Below, piece after piece: positions 9,462-19,523 of a stretch of 64,000 nucleotides of DNA. The DNA comes from Vibrio chagasii. Its GTDB lineage: Bacteria > Pseudomonadota > Gammaproteobacteria > Enterobacterales > Vibrionaceae. Under the pieces are notes generated by a model that did no database searches, was not told the DNA's origin, and saw only the letters and a list, made by a program, of their open reading frames with translations. How positions within the stretch are numbered: position 1 is the first letter of the stretch; every line of letters begins with the position of its first letter. Position numbers and translations under genes: made by a program. Location of the stretch: positions 1,302,001 through 1,366,000 of the forward strand of contig NZ_AP025465.1 of NCBI RefSeq assembly GCF_024347355.1, written 5' to 3'.

Positions 9462-10964
9462 TTATGCGGTGGAAGTAATAAGGCTTTCTCTCTCCCGTTC
9501 GTTTTCTTCGTCTTTTCCATCTTTGTAAGTGGCCGCTATTTCAACAAAAAGGCCTTCGACGGCTAAAAAGGCTTGAACAACTTGCGGATCGAAATGAGAA
9601 CCTGCACCTTCTAAAATGATCGCTTTGGCTTGTTGATGTGTAAATGCTGGCTTATAGACTCGTTTAGAGATTAATGCGTCATAAACATCGGCTAATGCCA
9701 TTAAACGACCAGATAAAGGGATGTCTTCGCCAGACAATTGATTTGGATAGCCGCTGCCATTCCATTTCTCGTGGTGAGTCAGGGAAATCTCTTTCGCGAC
9801 TCTTAAGAAAGAACTGCTTCCGAGCTGCTTTTCAGCGATAGATAAGGCTTCAGCGCCAATAGCAGGGTGCCCCTTCATGATTTCAAACTCTTCGTCGGTC
9901 AATTTTCCCGGTTTTAACAGCACGCTATCAGGAACGCCTACCTTGCCAACATCATGCAGTGGCGCAGACTTATAAAGCAGTTCGATATAGTTTGGAGTTA
10001 ACAAGGCTGAATGGGTTTCAGATTTACTAAGCTCTTGTGCGAGTACCTTAACGTATTCTTGAGTTCTAAGGATATGCGCGCCTGTCTCATTATCTCTCGA
10101 TTCGGCAAGTGCAGATAGACTGACAATCGCGACATCGCGTGTGGTTTTCACTTCGTTTTGCGCTGTTTCCAAGCTATCGATCATGGTGTTGGTCATTGAT
10201 GCCATTGAGCCAAGTTCGTTATAGCCGAAAATAGGCAGGCGGACACCTTGCTCTCCATTTGTCACCTTGTTTAATGCGCACTCTTGGCTAAGCAAAATAC
10301 GCTTAATCAGCTTGCTCCACAGTGTCATGATGACAATAGCGTAGCCGCCTAATACAAGTGCTAAATAGATGAATTCTTTGATTACGCTGATCTTGCCTGT
10401 GCCATCGAGCAGGCGGGCTGGATTGTGTTCCAGCCAAAAGATGTCTTTGACTGCAATCATGGTTAGCATGCTCGTCAGTGTGACAAGAAGTACCATCACC
10501 AAACCAATCATCTGTTTAACTAGCGAGCTTCTTTCACCGACCAGCTGAAAATCATACGTCCCAGTGGCTTCCATATCGTCCATTTGCTTTAGTTTGGCGC
10601 TTAGCTGGAGAATGGTGCCGGTAAAGAAGCCAAATAAGCTCATTCCAAATAAGACTTTTAGATTACTGTCTACGGTGAACTCGTAGCTGAGGTTGTAATA
10701 AAGTGCGAATGGGATACTCGCTGCGAAGAACAGAAAGGTATCAAGCTGAGCAAACCTGCCTTGCTTAACCAAAGCATGATTGGCGAATAAAAAGTGACGA
10801 ACAAACCAAACCAAGACAAAAACGATGCTGACGTGAGTGAAAATCTCAAGTGTGGATAGGCTCTCAAGCATCGGACACACTCGGCTACCATAAGTGCCAA
10901 AGAGCACCCCGGCGATAGCGTATAACTGGGTCGTTAGCGATTTATTATAGTTAGAAATATCCAT
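9462..10964 (-). CDS. Membrane HD-GYP phosphodiesterase (c-di-GMP)
   Basis: The N-terminal half carries about five hydrophobic segments (roughly 14-30, 42-62, 76-92, 105-122, 150-172, 196-216), then a HAMP-like linker (about 217-270) and a C-terminal HD-GYP domain. The domain has HDVGK at 337-341 and HHEKWNGSGYP at 397-407, the intact HHExxxGxGYP signature, so an active cyclic-di-GMP hydrolase is expected. The sensory part resembles no domain I can name. It is monocistronic with its own terminator. Activity and signal are inferred. Confidence 0.9.
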   Translation of the reverse strand: MDISNYNKSLTTQLYAIAGVLFGTYGSRVCPMLESLSTLEIFTHVSIVFVLVWFVRHFLFANHALVKQGRFAQLDTFLFFAASIPFALYYNLSYEFTVDSNLKVLFGMSLFGFFTGTILQLSAKLKQMDDMEATGTYDFQLVGERSSLVKQMIGLVMVLLVTLTSMLTMIAVKDIFWLEHNPARLLDGTGKISVIKEFIYLALVLGGYAIVIMTLWSKLIKRILLSQECALNKVTNGEQGVRLPIFGYNELGSMASMTNTMIDSLETAQNEVKTTRDVAIVSLSALAESRDNETGAHILRTQEYVKVLAQELSKSETHSALLTPNYIELLYKSAPLHDVGKVGVPDSVLLKPGKLTDEEFEIMKGHPAIGAEALSIAEKQLGSSSFLRVAKEISLTHHEKWNGSGYPNQLSGEDIPLSGRLMALADVYDALISKRVYKPAFTHQQAKAIILEGAGSHFDPQVVQAFLAVEGLFVEIAATYKDGKDEENERERESLITSTA

Positions 10965-11164
10965 CGATAAGCCTTTGTTCTTGTTGATTTACATGAGCCT
11001 TAGATTGATTGACGGATAAAGACGCACGCACGATTAACATAGATGACATGAATGAGATCGGAAATTCTATCTATAGCTTTCGCGGATTGATACAAGAAAG
11101 TGGTTAGTGTTGGATTTTTGTTAGCTAGGTGGGGAATATTACAGCGTTATTATGAAGAGGTTTG

Positions 11165-11193
11165 AATAGCCTCGGTTGAGTCTCGAGGCTATT
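11165..11193. repeat. Inverted repeat without U-tract
   Basis: A 10-bp perfect stem (AATAGCCTCG / CGAGGCTATT) has a 9-nt loop. There is no T-run on either strand, so it is only weakly terminator-like. It lies in the roughly 300-bp gap between the HD-GYP gene and the 99-aa gene, where I see nothing else. Confidence 0.6.
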
Positions 11194-11263
11194 ACGTCGA
11201 TGAGGTTGCGATGAGAGCTGAGAAGATTAGCTACAACGCGACCTAACGATTATTAAAAGGCGA

Positions 11264-11563
11264 TTACTTTTTCAGATTGATTTCAGCTTCAATTGAACCA
11301 GTTTCAATCTCTGGGTGTGACGCCAGTTTGTCTGCTGCCCATTGGTTGATGTGCTTAAGAATTGCAGATACCGCGTGCTTTTCAGTAGGTGCTTGATCTT
11401 GCTCTACATCTAGCTTCTGCTTTGGATGTGAGCCTGTCGCATCTTCAGCAATATGGAGCCAATCTGGGTGCCAGTAGTATGGCTGGCCACTCGGTGTTGT
11501 CCAACTGTGAACACCGTTTGACTCTCCTTTATAACTTAACTGATCTGCTTCTATTTTTTTCAT
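11264..11563 (-). CDS. Hypothetical protein (99 aa)
   Basis: This soluble 99-aa protein starts MKKIEADQLSYKG, with WTTPSGQPYYWHPDWLHIAED in its first half and a helical, charged second half. The aromatic N-terminal part looks like a small beta domain; I cannot name the family. It is divergent from the MocR-type regulator across 219 bp holding a perfect CRP-like site. MocR regulators often control the neighbouring divergent gene, so a regulatory link is plausible but not shown. Confidence 0.65.
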   Translation of the reverse strand: MKKIEADQLSYKGESNGVHSWTTPSGQPYYWHPDWLHIAEDATGSHPKQKLDVEQDQAPTEKHAVSAILKHINQWAADKLASHPEIETGSIEAEINLKK

Positions 11564-11663
11564 TGTTATCTCGCATGTTTTTGGGTTACATCGAATTATT
11601 GAGGCGTAAAGCGAATTTAGCTCTTACCTTGGGTACAAACTTAGCAAAGCTTACAAAGTTATC

Positions 11664-11679
11664 TGTGAAACAATTCACA
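11664..11679. promoter_or_regulatory. Predicted CRP binding site, exact TGTGA-N6-TCACA
   Basis: TGTGA AACAAT TCACA is an exact match to the CRP core, flanked by A/T-rich bases. It is about 104 bp before the MocR-type ATG and about 101 bp before the divergent 99-aa gene, a position from which either could be activated. Confidence 0.75.
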
Positions 11680-11782
11680 CAATTATAGAAATTAGGTGCA
11701 ATCATATGGATAGAAGCAATAGTTGATCACGTTAATGATAAGATCACCCGTCCACAGGAATTTATCTAGGTAGTACAATTAG

Positions 11783-13183
11783 ATGGCGCGTTATGAAGAG
11801 CTTGCAAAGGAAATTCGGACTCAGATCGCTAATAATACGTGGCGTTCAGGGGAGAAGATCCCTTCTGTACGCATGAGTTGTCGTAACTATAACGTCAGTA
11901 ATAGTACTGTTTTACAAGCCTATCAGTTGTTAGAAAGTGAAGGTTGGATCATTGCCAAGCCTCAGTCTGGCTACTTTGTCGCCCCTAAGGTCGACGGCAT
12001 TGACTACGAAGCGCCAATAGCACGAGAGAAGAAGGCGATAAATGATCGCTTGTTCGATTTCTTAAAGTCCAGCTCAGCAGAAGGCGTCATTCCTTTTGGC
12101 TCCGCTTTTCCTGACCCAGACCTTTTTCCTTTACCTACCTTAACTCGTAATCTAGCCAGCGCCGGCAGGAAGATGACGGGTGCCAGTGTCATTAACAATC
12201 TACCACCTGGAAGTGAATCTTTAAGAAGGCAGATAGCACAGCGTTATCTACAGCAAGGAATTACGGTTAACCATCAAGATATTGTGATTACTTCGGGTGC
12301 GATGGAAGCTCTGAACTTGAGCCTGCAAACCGTGACTCAATCTGGCGACTATGTTGTGATTGAATCGCCGGCATTTTATGGCGCTTTGCAAGCGGTAGAG
12401 AGGTTAGGGCTCAAACCGATAGAAGTGGATGTTTGCCCAGTCAACGGATTGGATATTGAACAGTTTGAAAGCGTGCTGAAGAACCATAATGTGAAAGCAT
12501 GTTGGCTGATGACGACTTTTCAAAATCCGACAGGCACAAGCCTATCAGACGAAGCAAAACGCCGCGTTGTAGAGATAGCAGAGCAGCACAATACCTACAT
12601 TATTGAAGATGACGTTTATGGTGATCTTTACTATGAAGGACACAAGCCTAAGCCCCTGAAGGCGTTTGATAAAACGGATTCGGTTTTGCTGTGTGGTTCT
12701 TATTCAAAAAGTCTTTGCCCTGGCTACCGCGTGGGTTGGGTGGTCAACACTCGCTTCAACGATGCGATTCAGAAGTTGCAACTGCTATCCACGCTCTCTA
12801 GTAGTGCGCCGGTTCAGCTTGGTGTCGCACATTTTTTAACTCATGAAAGCTACGATAATCATCTGCGTAAATTACGTAAGAATCTCTTGCAGAGAAAAGC
12901 ACGCTTTTTAGAGGTCATCAAACAATATTTTCCACATTCTATTCAGCTTGAAGAACCCGCTGGTGGCTATTTTATTTGGATACGTTTCACTGCTGGTTTC
13001 GATAGCCAGCAGTTTCATCAACTAGCGATCGCACAGGGGATAAGTGTCGCATCGGGTGATTTGTTTAGTGAGCAGGGTAGTGTGGATAACGCTATTCGAC
13101 TGAACTTCTCTTATGAACTGACTCAAGAAAGAGAGCAAGCCCTGAAACTGCTTGGAAAACTCGCACATCAGTTAGCGAATTAA
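11783..13183 (+). CDS. MocR-type (GntR-HTH plus aminotransferase) regulator
   Basis: The protein (466 aa) has an N-terminal GntR-type winged helix (about 1-70, with IPSVRMSCRNYNVSNSTVLQAY) fused to a class I aminotransferase-like domain. The PLP site is visible: QNPTG (247-251), EDDVYG (about 276-281) and the lysine K309 in GSYSKS. These proteins use PLP-bound ligands to control vitamin B6, GABA, taurine or amine genes; which applies here is not visible. No pdx, gab or tau genes are adjacent, so the target is unknown. The ATG at 11783 gives a normal GntR N-terminus. Confidence 0.93.
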   Translation: MARYEELAKEIRTQIANNTWRSGEKIPSVRMSCRNYNVSNSTVLQAYQLLESEGWIIAKPQSGYFVAPKVDGIDYEAPIAREKKAINDRLFDFLKSSSAEGVIPFGSAFPDPDLFPLPTLTRNLASAGRKMTGASVINNLPPGSESLRRQIAQRYLQQGITVNHQDIVITSGAMEALNLSLQTVTQSGDYVVIESPAFYGALQAVERLGLKPIEVDVCPVNGLDIEQFESVLKNHNVKACWLMTTFQNPTGTSLSDEAKRRVVEIAEQHNTYIIEDDVYGDLYYEGHKPKPLKAFDKTDSVLLCGSYSKSLCPGYRVGWVVNTRFNDAIQKLQLLSTLSSSAPVQLGVAHFLTHESYDNHLRKLRKNLLQRKARFLEVIKQYFPHSIQLEEPAGGYFIWIRFTAGFDSQQFHQLAIAQGISVASGDLFSEQGSVDNAIRLNFSYELTQEREQALKLLGKLAHQLAN

Positions 13184-13321
13184 GTGCCGACCTAAACGCT
13201 AACTGACTCATAAAAAACGACATAATGCTAACTGTACGGTTTTAATGTGGCGAAACTGTACGCCTTATTGGCTACAGAGTTGTGATTCAATAACGGTAGA
13301 CCAAATATTGGAGAGACTGTT

Positions 13322-13528
13322 ATGTTGAAGATGACTATGGGAAATGAAGTGAAGCTGATTGTTGTCGCGATTGTGTGTGCGCTTCTGCTTATTCTTGGCC
13401 ATGTATTATTGGCAAAAGCATTCGCTGATATGGCTTGGGCGGAGTACACCACCGCTGCGATTCCATTCGTGATGATGGCGATCTGTGGCTTGGCAATAAA
13501 GTACGCTAGTAATCAAGATGTTGATTAG
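13322..13528 (+). CDS. Small two-helix membrane protein (68 aa)
   Basis: GGAG lies 8 nt before the ATG. The product has two hydrophobic helices (about 10-32 and 40-60) and short charged ends, so it is a small inner-membrane protein. No family is recognised. It is followed by a strong palindromic terminator. Confidence 0.65.
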   Translation: MLKMTMGNEVKLIVVAIVCALLLILGHVLLAKAFADMAWAEYTTAAIPFVMMAICGLAIKYASNQDVD

Positions 13529-13594
13529 CACACCTATCAGGAGCTTGGTGTGGCATAACTCCTAATAACTTTTTCGTTTGTATTCTGAATATAA

Positions 13595-13622
13595 AAAAAC
13601 CTCCGCAATTGCGGAGGTTTTT
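13595..13622. terminator. Palindromic bidirectional terminator
   Basis: AAAAACCTCCGC and GCGGAGGTTTTT form a perfect 12-bp stem around AATT. It serves the small membrane protein gene and the convergent asnS. Confidence 0.9.
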
Positions 13623-13656
13623 ATTTTCTTTCTTTTAATTCGAGCTTAATGCGGAA

Positions 13657-15057
13657 TTAGAAGTTTGCAGAGCGAGGAGTACGTGGGAATGGGATAACGT
13701 CACGTACGTTGCCCATGCCTGTTACGTAAGATACTAGACGCTCGAAGCCTAGGCCGAAACCTGCGTGAGGCACTGTGCCGTATTTACGCAGGTCGCGGTA
13801 CCAGTTCATGTGCTCAGGGTCGATGCCTACTTCGCGCATACGCTCGTCTAGGATGTCTAAACGCTCTTCACGTTGAGAACCACCGATGATTTCGCCGATG
13901 CCTGGTGCTAGTACGTCCATTGCCGCTACCGTCTTACCGTCATCGTTCGCACGCATGTAGAATGCTTTGATGTCTTTCGGGTAGTTCTTAACGATTACTG
14001 GCGCTTTGAAGTGTTCTTCAGCTAGGAAACGCTCGTGCTCAGAAGACATATCGATACCCCATTCAACCGGGAACTCGAACTCACGACCTGAATCTAGAAG
14101 GATCTGGATTGCGTCAGTGTAGTCTACTTGTGCGAAGTCAGAAGTTACAAACTGCTCTAGACGAGTAATTGCTTCTTTGTCGATACGTTGAGCGAAGAAC
14201 TCAAGGTCGTCACGACACTCTTCTAGTACGGCTTTGAATACAAACTTAAGCATGTCTTCAGATAGCTTAGCGATATCTTCTAGATCCGCGAAAGCAACTT
14301 CAGGTTCAACCATCCAGAACTCAGCTAGGTGGCGGCTTGTGTTTGAGTTTTCAGCACGGAACGTAGGACCGAACGTGTAAACTTTGCTTAGTGCACAAGC
14401 GTAAGCTTCACCGTTTAGTTGGCCAGATACTGTTAGGAATGTCTCTTTACCGAAGAAATCTTCGTTGTAGTCAACATCGCCTTTTTCTGTGCGAGGTAGG
14501 TTTTCCATGTCTAGCGTAGAAACGCGGAACATTTCACCTGCACCTTCAGCATCAGAAGCAGTGATCAGCGGGGCAGATACCCAGAAGTAACCTTGCTCGT
14601 GGTAGAAGCGGTGGATCGCTTGGGATAGGCAGTTACGAACACGCGCTACTGCACCGATTACGTTTGTACGTGGACGTAGGTGAGCTACTTCACGAAGGTA
14701 TTCGATAGAGTGACGAGTTTTCGCCATTGGGTATGTTTCTGCGTCTTCAACCCAACCAACAACTTTAACTTCAGTTGCAGCAAGCTCAAAATCTTGACCT
14801 TTCGCTGGAGACTCAACAATCTTACCTGTTACTTCAACAGAGCAGCCAGTCGTTAGCTTTAGTACTTCGTTTTCGTAATTATTAAGATTATTAGGGACCA
14901 CGGCCTGAATCGGGTCGAAACAAGAGCCGTCATAAATGGCAAGGAAAGAGATTCCAGCTTTGGAATCACGACGTGAACGGATCCAGCCGCGAACAGTTAC
15001 TTCACTGTCTACTGCTAGCTTGCCGCCAAGTACGTCTTTTACAGGCGCGTAAGTCAT
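13657..15057 (-). CDS. asnS: Asparaginyl-tRNA synthetase
   Basis: This class IIb synthetase charges tRNA-Asn. At 466 aa it matches E. coli AsnRS almost throughout: an N-terminal OB-fold ([20 protein letters not shown]), the motif 2 region [17 protein letters not shown], and motif 3 [15 protein letters not shown], ending [16 protein letters not shown] use the ATG at 15057, 12 nt after GGAG, as in other Vibrio; an in-frame ATG 18 nt upstream lacks a ribosome site. It is transcribed alone toward a palindromic terminator. Confidence 0.97.
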   Translation of the reverse strand: MTYAPVKDVLGGKLAVDSEVTVRGWIRSRRDSKAGISFLAIYDGSCFDPIQAVVPNNLNNYENEVLKLTTGCSVEVTGKIVESPAKGQDFELAATEVKVVGWVEDAETYPMAKTRHSIEYLREVAHLRPRTNVIGAVARVRNCLSQAIHRFYHEQGYFWVSAPLITASDAEGAGEMFRVSTLDMENLPRTEKGDVDYNEDFFGKETFLTVSGQLNGEAYACALSKVYTFGPTFRAENSNTSRHLAEFWMVEPEVAFADLEDIAKLSEDMLKFVFKAVLEECRDDLEFFAQRIDKEAITRLEQFVTSDFAQVDYTDAIQILLDSGREFEFPVEWGIDMSSEHERFLAEEHFKAPVIVKNYPKDIKAFYMRANDDGKTVAAMDVLAPGIGEIIGGSQREERLDILDERMREVGIDPEHMNWYRDLRKYGTVPHAGFGLGFERLVSYVTGMGNVRDVIPFPRTPRSANF

Positions 15058-15653
15058 GTTGGTTTCATTCTCCATTGAGGGACAAATTCAACGCAATGTT
15101 TGCAATTGATTGTTTATAGTTCGCTACATTTTGAACAAAAAACAATCGAAACATTGAGTTGTATAAACTTTTTAAATCAATGGAACATATTACCTGTCAT
15201 ACGGAGAGCTTCAACCTTTATTCTTGCTTGTAGAAAGAAATATTGTGGATGTCAGCCATAAAACCCAATAAGGGTTGGTTTTTTGTTCGATCTCTTAGTC
15301 TGTTTCCACTTATTGCATGTTGTCACGTGCCACGCCTGTGATGAATTGGTCGCTGCTCTATTGTAATCTTTGTTTCCAATAATGATTGTGTGATTGCATT
15401 GAACCTCACACTATATTGTCGCGGTTTCTCCTATTTAGGAGACCATTCACCCTCTTTGTTTGTCGCGAATTCACTTTGCTGCGAATTAAAGAATCACCAG
15501 AGGAATTTAATATTCACGTGTTAATTACGCCGCCTTAGCCCCTGCATTCTCTCTACACCCGCACTTTTCGAGCGCTCGCTCATTCATGAAAAACAGTCGA
15601 ATACAATATGTCTGAACAAGGCAGGATATGCTGTACAAGTAAAAGAGAATTAC
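15058..15653. other. 596-bp divergent intergenic region, asnS / sulP
   Basis: There is no credible ORF. It must hold both divergent promoters. The only clear structure is a hairpin at 15427-15442 (TCTCCTA-TT-TAGGAGA) about 210 bp before sulP, suggesting a long 5' untranslated region or an operator. There is no U-tract and no riboswitch that I can recognise. Confidence 0.5.
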
Positions 15654-17144
15654 ATGCTTAATTATTTAAAAACACACTGGTTATCGAATATCAAAGGAGA
15701 TTCATTATCTGGGATTGTGGTAGCACTTGCATTGATCCCTGAAGCTATCGCATTTTCCATTATCGCAGGCGTCGACCCTAAGGTGGGTTTATACGCTTCA
15801 TTCTGTATCTGTGTTGTCACCGCTTTAGTGGGTAGCCGTCCGGGGATGATATCCGGTGCGACAGGAGCAATGGCGCTATTGATGGTGACTTTAGTCAAAG
15901 AGTACGGACTTGAGTATCTGCTTGCTGCATCATTTCTTGCTGGTGTCATCCAAATTCTTGCAGGCTATTTGAAGCTGGGTAATCTGATGAACTTCGAGTC
16001 TAACTCTGTGATTACCGGATTCGTGAACGCTCTCGCCATTCTTATATTTATGGCTCAATTGCCGGAGCTTACCAACGTACCTTCAAGCGTATATCTGTTG
16101 GTTGTGTTGGGGCTGGCGATCATCTACTTACTGCCTTACTTACCGAAATTGGGCAGCGCAATTCCATCACCCTTGGTGGCGATTATTGTGCTCACCATCA
16201 TCAGTTTGATGTTTGGCCTAGAAGTGAGAACTATTGGTGACATGGGCAAACTTCCTGATTCGTTACCCGTGTTTTTAATTCCGAATATTCCATTCACACT
16301 TAATACCTTCGAAATCATACTTCCATATTCCATCGCTTTGTCAGTCGTTGGCATACTGGAATCCTTGATGACTGCGACCATTGTTGACGATCTGACGGAT
16401 ACCGAAAGTAATAAGAACAACGAGTGCAAAGGGCAAGGTGTCGCGAACATTGTTGCGTCACTGTTTGGCGGTATGGCGGGCTGCGCGATGATAGGTCAGT
16501 CGATCATTAACATTAAGTCTGGCGGCCTTACTAGACTATCCAGCATGATTGCTGGTGTGGTTCTATTGCTCATGGTGGTGTTCGCTGCAGACTGGTTAAA
16601 GCTGATACCGATGGCGGCACTTGTCTCTGTGATGATCATGGTATCGATCGGTACCTTCTCTTGGCGATCGATTGTCGAACTTAAAGATCATACCTTACCG
16701 ACCAATGTCACCATGCTGGCAACGGTTGTGGTGGTAGTTCTTACTCACAACCTAGCGATTGGTGTCGCGGTTGGCGTGGTGCTTTCGGCCCTATTTTATG
16801 CTCACACGAGTAAGTCTATGGTCTTTATCTTCGATGAAGTCGTGACCAATCAAATGCATACCACTCATAAAGTTAAGGGGCATGTGTTCTTTGCTTCTTC
16901 TGATGCCTTTGTTGATTTGTTCGATTACGACAAGGCGACGTCGTTGGTCACGATCGACATTTCCGAGGCGTCATTTTTAGATAACACCTCGGTTGAAGCC
17001 CTCGATAAGGTGGTCTTCAAGTTTCGTAAGAAAGGGGCTTATGTCGATGTATCTGGAATGGATGAGGTCAGTGCTAAGTTAATCTTCAAACATGCGATGT
17101 ACCACAAGCATAAAGATTTATCAGCGGTGTCGATTACGCACTAG
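15654..17144 (+). CDS. SulP-family anion transporter with STAS domain
   Basis: The protein (496 aa) has the SulP signature near its start (SLSGIVVALALIPEAIAFSIIAG, then GLYASF) and around 10-12 membrane helices to about residue 390. A C-terminal STAS domain follows (about 405-490, TIDISEASFLDNTSVEALDKVV). SulP proteins carry sulfate, bicarbonate or dicarboxylates across the inner membrane; the substrate cannot be decided here. No cysteine-biosynthesis or carbonic anhydrase gene is adjacent. ATG 15654 follows AAAAGAGAATT. Confidence 0.92.
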   Translation: MLNYLKTHWLSNIKGDSLSGIVVALALIPEAIAFSIIAGVDPKVGLYASFCICVVTALVGSRPGMISGATGAMALLMVTLVKEYGLEYLLAASFLAGVIQILAGYLKLGNLMNFESNSVITGFVNALAILIFMAQLPELTNVPSSVYLLVVLGLAIIYLLPYLPKLGSAIPSPLVAIIVLTIISLMFGLEVRTIGDMGKLPDSLPVFLIPNIPFTLNTFEIILPYSIALSVVGILESLMTATIVDDLTDTESNKNNECKGQGVANIVASLFGGMAGCAMIGQSIINIKSGGLTRLSSMIAGVVLLLMVVFAADWLKLIPMAALVSVMIMVSIGTFSWRSIVELKDHTLPTNVTMLATVVVVVLTHNLAIGVAVGVVLSALFYAHTSKSMVFIFDEVVTNQMHTTHKVKGHVFFASSDAFVDLFDYDKATSLVTIDISEASFLDNTSVEALDKVVFKFRKKGAYVDVSGMDEVSAKLIFKHAMYHKHKDLSAVSITH

Positions 17145-17197
17145 CGGCTGTTTGAACATAGAGTTTATAGCCTAAGTAATGGTTACGTAGAAAGGTG

Positions 17198-17224
17198 AAG
17201 CGCTCGTGGTTGAGCGCTTTTTTG
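17198..17224 (+). terminator. sulP terminator
   Basis: AAGCGCTC (17198-17205) pairs with GAGCGCTT (17212-17219) and is followed by TTTTT. Confidence 0.85.
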
Positions 17225-17253
17225 TTGGGTGACAGTTAGCTATTGTTCTCGGT

Positions 17254-18876
17254 TTAGGCTTTGTCTTTTCTACAAGATAAAGTGAACTGATTAATCAGGG
17301 ATTCTAGGTGGTCAGACAGCTCTTCTAGATCAGTACTGATATTACGCGTCTCACCTGCCGATAGTGATGTGTCGTTAGCGTGCGATGTGATGGTTTCGAC
17401 TTTCTGCTGAACATCTTTGGTTGCCTGGGTAGTAGATTGCGTCTGTTGTTGAATGTTCTGCGCATGGGCGAGCACCTGTTTCATCTCTTCGACAACACTA
17501 TTCATTTCAATAGAGAGTGCATCAATGTCGGTAGAGCTTTGGTGTGCTTGTTCGCACACGCGATCGGCAGAGGTTAATGACTCTTCGCTGCCTTGTTGGA
17601 ATTGGTGAATAATTGATTCAATACTGCCCGTGGCCTCTGCTGTTCGAGAGGCGAGGTGGCGAACCTCGTCCGCAACGACTGCAAATCCTCGGCCTTGTTC
17701 ACCTGCTCTCGCAGCTTCGATTGCAGCATTGAGTGCTAAAAGGTTGGTTTGATCGGCAATGCCACGGATCACACTCAATATCGAAGACACTTCGCCTGTC
17801 TGTTCGTTGAGTGTGGTGATCTTATGTTTCACCTCTTCAATACTAGTAACAAGGTTCTTTATCTCGCTACTTGCATCATGGGCTTGGTTCGCACTTTTAC
17901 ATGCCACATCCGAAGTGTGATTGATGAGGTCAGATGCGGTTAATGTCGCTTGTTCTACATTCACCTGCTGAGCTTGTATTCCTTCAACATTACTTTGTAC
18001 TTCAGCGGTCTCATTCTGCTGGTCGCTGGCGGCTTGCTCAGTAATTTGTGCGACGCTCGTCAGTTGATTAGCGGACGCGTTCAGCTTATGAGAGGTATCT
18101 TGTACTTGTTCCAAACTGCTTGATACTGTGCCCATAAACGAGTTAATTGATTTCGCCAGAGTGCCAATTTCATCTTGGCTCTGTTCCGGTAGGCGAGTGG
18201 AAAGGTTCTTATCGCTGCTGACTTGAGTCATAAAGCGAGAGGTTTTCTGAAGCGGGCGTACAATGATTTTACGAATCAGCCCCATCGTCAACACAAAGCC
18301 AGCAAAAGAGATCACTGCCATGATACCGATCGCAGCCATAGTTTGAGTGTTGATCAGCGAGTTAACATGACTCAGATTGTACTCTAGTCGAATTGCACCC
18401 AATACTTCACCTTCTGGTGCCATATGACACGCGACACAATTGGTACCACGATAATTCTCACTCGACTTCATTGGTAGAGCTATCACCAAGCCTTTACCCC
18501 AGTCAGCAGAAAATGGTTCGATGACGGTTTCGCCTGACAAGGCTCTTTTGTCAATCTCATCTACGGGTGTTTGGTTCTCGCTACCTGGTCCATATAACTT
18601 ACTTACGGCATCGGCGCGTAAAACTCGAACGTCTTCAATACCTTCTTGCGCGAGCGCTTTCTGACGAAGCGTTTCTTTCTGTGCCATGGTGCCAGTTAAC
18701 ATCATCATGTTGAGGCTATCGAAGTAGTTGCTCGCTTTATCGTGAAGCTGTTCGCTCAACACCGAATTAACAAGTTGTTTTTGCTGGGAATATTGAAAGT
18801 AGGTGGATATTGCCAGTAGAAAGGTGAATACAATGGCAAGAGCAACCAGGATCTTGAAGGTTATTGTTGAGCGCAT
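17254..18876 (-). CDS. Methyl-accepting chemotaxis protein with periplasmic CxxCH haem motif
   Basis: From the ATG at 18876 the protein is 540 aa. It has a short cytoplasmic start and TM1 at about 7-25, a periplasmic sensor (26-178), TM2 at about 179-201, HAMP (about 202-254) and a signalling domain with the conserved tip ([19 protein letters not shown], then [15 protein letters not shown]). The periplasmic domain contains CVACH at 147-151, a c-type haem attachment site, just before the segment leading into TM2. This makes it a candidate redox or gas chemoreceptor. An in-frame GTG at 18933 would add 19 residues, but a normal chemoreceptor N-terminus begins at the ATG. Confidence 0.92.
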   Translation of the reverse strand: MRSTITFKILVALAIVFTFLLAISTYFQYSQQKQLVNSVLSEQLHDKASNYFDSLNMMMLTGTMAQKETLRQKALAQEGIEDVRVLRADAVSKLYGPGSENQTPVDEIDKRALSGETVIEPFSADWGKGLVIALPMKSSENYRGTNCVACHMAPEGEVLGAIRLEYNLSHVNSLINTQTMAAIGIMAVISFAGFVLTMGLIRKIIVRPLQKTSRFMTQVSSDKNLSTRLPEQSQDEIGTLAKSINSFMGTVSSSLEQVQDTSHKLNASANQLTSVAQITEQAASDQQNETAEVQSNVEGIQAQQVNVEQATLTASDLINHTSDVACKSANQAHDASSEIKNLVTSIEEVKHKITTLNEQTGEVSSILSVIRGIADQTNLLALNAAIEAARAGEQGRGFAVVADEVRHLASRTAEATGSIESIIHQFQQGSEESLTSADRVCEQAHQSSTDIDALSIEMNSVVEEMKQVLAHAQNIQQQTQSTTQATKDVQQKVETITSHANDTSLSAGETRNISTDLEELSDHLESLINQFTLSCRKDKA

Positions 18877-18933
18877 AGGTGTTTTTATTAATTCTGATGA
18901 CGCGACTACTGTACTGGTAAGAGACCTTACCAC

Positions 18934-19352
18934 CTATGGGGTATATTGAATTGTGTGACCATACTCCGGTTGTGGTTTTGTTTCTGTGATGTAGCGAGTT
19001 TGTATGTCAATTGGCGTCACACATGAGAGTCTAAAGAACGAGGGCTCAGTTTGGGCTGCTAGTGTAGTAAGTGAGTGGCAGCTATTACACATAAAATTGC
19101 TGTTTTGGATGGTCGAGTTGTATTAGTCAGGTTGTCTTCTATTAATAATGATTATTGTTTTTTGATGTTTGGTGGTTAATTAATGTCCAAATGCTTGTTT
19201 TGTTCAATTTAATAGCAAAAAATGTGGTTATAGCGTTGTGTTTCAGAGTTCATTCGATAATATGAAGTGACCTCTAATGACAGAGGAAGGGCAGCAACGG
19301 ATACGCTGCTTTAAATAATATGGAATGTGACTTATTGATATTGGACACATAC
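18934..19352. other. Divergent intergenic region before the aromatic permease leader
   Basis: There is no ORF in the main part. Two small hairpins lie just before the leader ORF: CCTCT-N6-AGAGG (19271-19286) and GCAGC-N9-GCTGC (19291-19309), the latter followed by TTTAAAT. I found no TyrR-box-like palindrome here. Confidence 0.5.
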
Positions 19353-19523
19353 ATGAAATTCAAGATTACATCACCGATCATCGAACCCACAGAAGGGTCA
19401 CCACATCAGAACATGGCTTCTTCATCTGCTCACACCTCTCTATACTCTCGCTTGTACTACTCGTTTTCTACTGCCTTTTCGCGATTTAACTCCGCTTATC
19501 GCTCCTATCGATATTCGTTTTAA
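19353..19523 (+). CDS. Putative Tyr/Phe-rich leader peptide of the permease gene
   Basis: This 56-codon ORF begins MKFKITSPIIEP and ends in a striking tail, SLYSRLYYSFSTAFSRFN then SAYRSYRYSF. The last 28 residues hold six Tyr and four Phe, with Ser and Arg. It stops 87 nt before the start of an aromatic amino acid permease of the TyrP type. The coding DNA of the tail is rich in C and poor in G, and no hairpin terminator follows the stop. This suits a translated leader that controls Rho access, as for tnaC or speFL, rather than a classic attenuator. The start could also be the ATG at 19320 or 19413. The regulatory role is inference. Confidence 0.6.
   Translation: MKFKITSPIIEPTEGSPHQNMASSSAHTSLYSRLYYSFSTAFSRFNSAYRSYRYSF

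Noticed and set aside
18874..18933. GTG start extending the chemoreceptor by 19 residues
   Set aside because: The extension contains a small hairpin (GGTAAG-AGAC-CTTACC) and is unlike a chemoreceptor N-terminus; the internal ATG gives the usual short cytoplasmic start, although its ribosome site is weak.
19271..19309. Two hairpins before the leader ORF as a possible T-box or riboswitch
   Set aside because: Stems are only 5 bp, no T-box or known aptamer core is visible, and T-boxes are not expected in this group.
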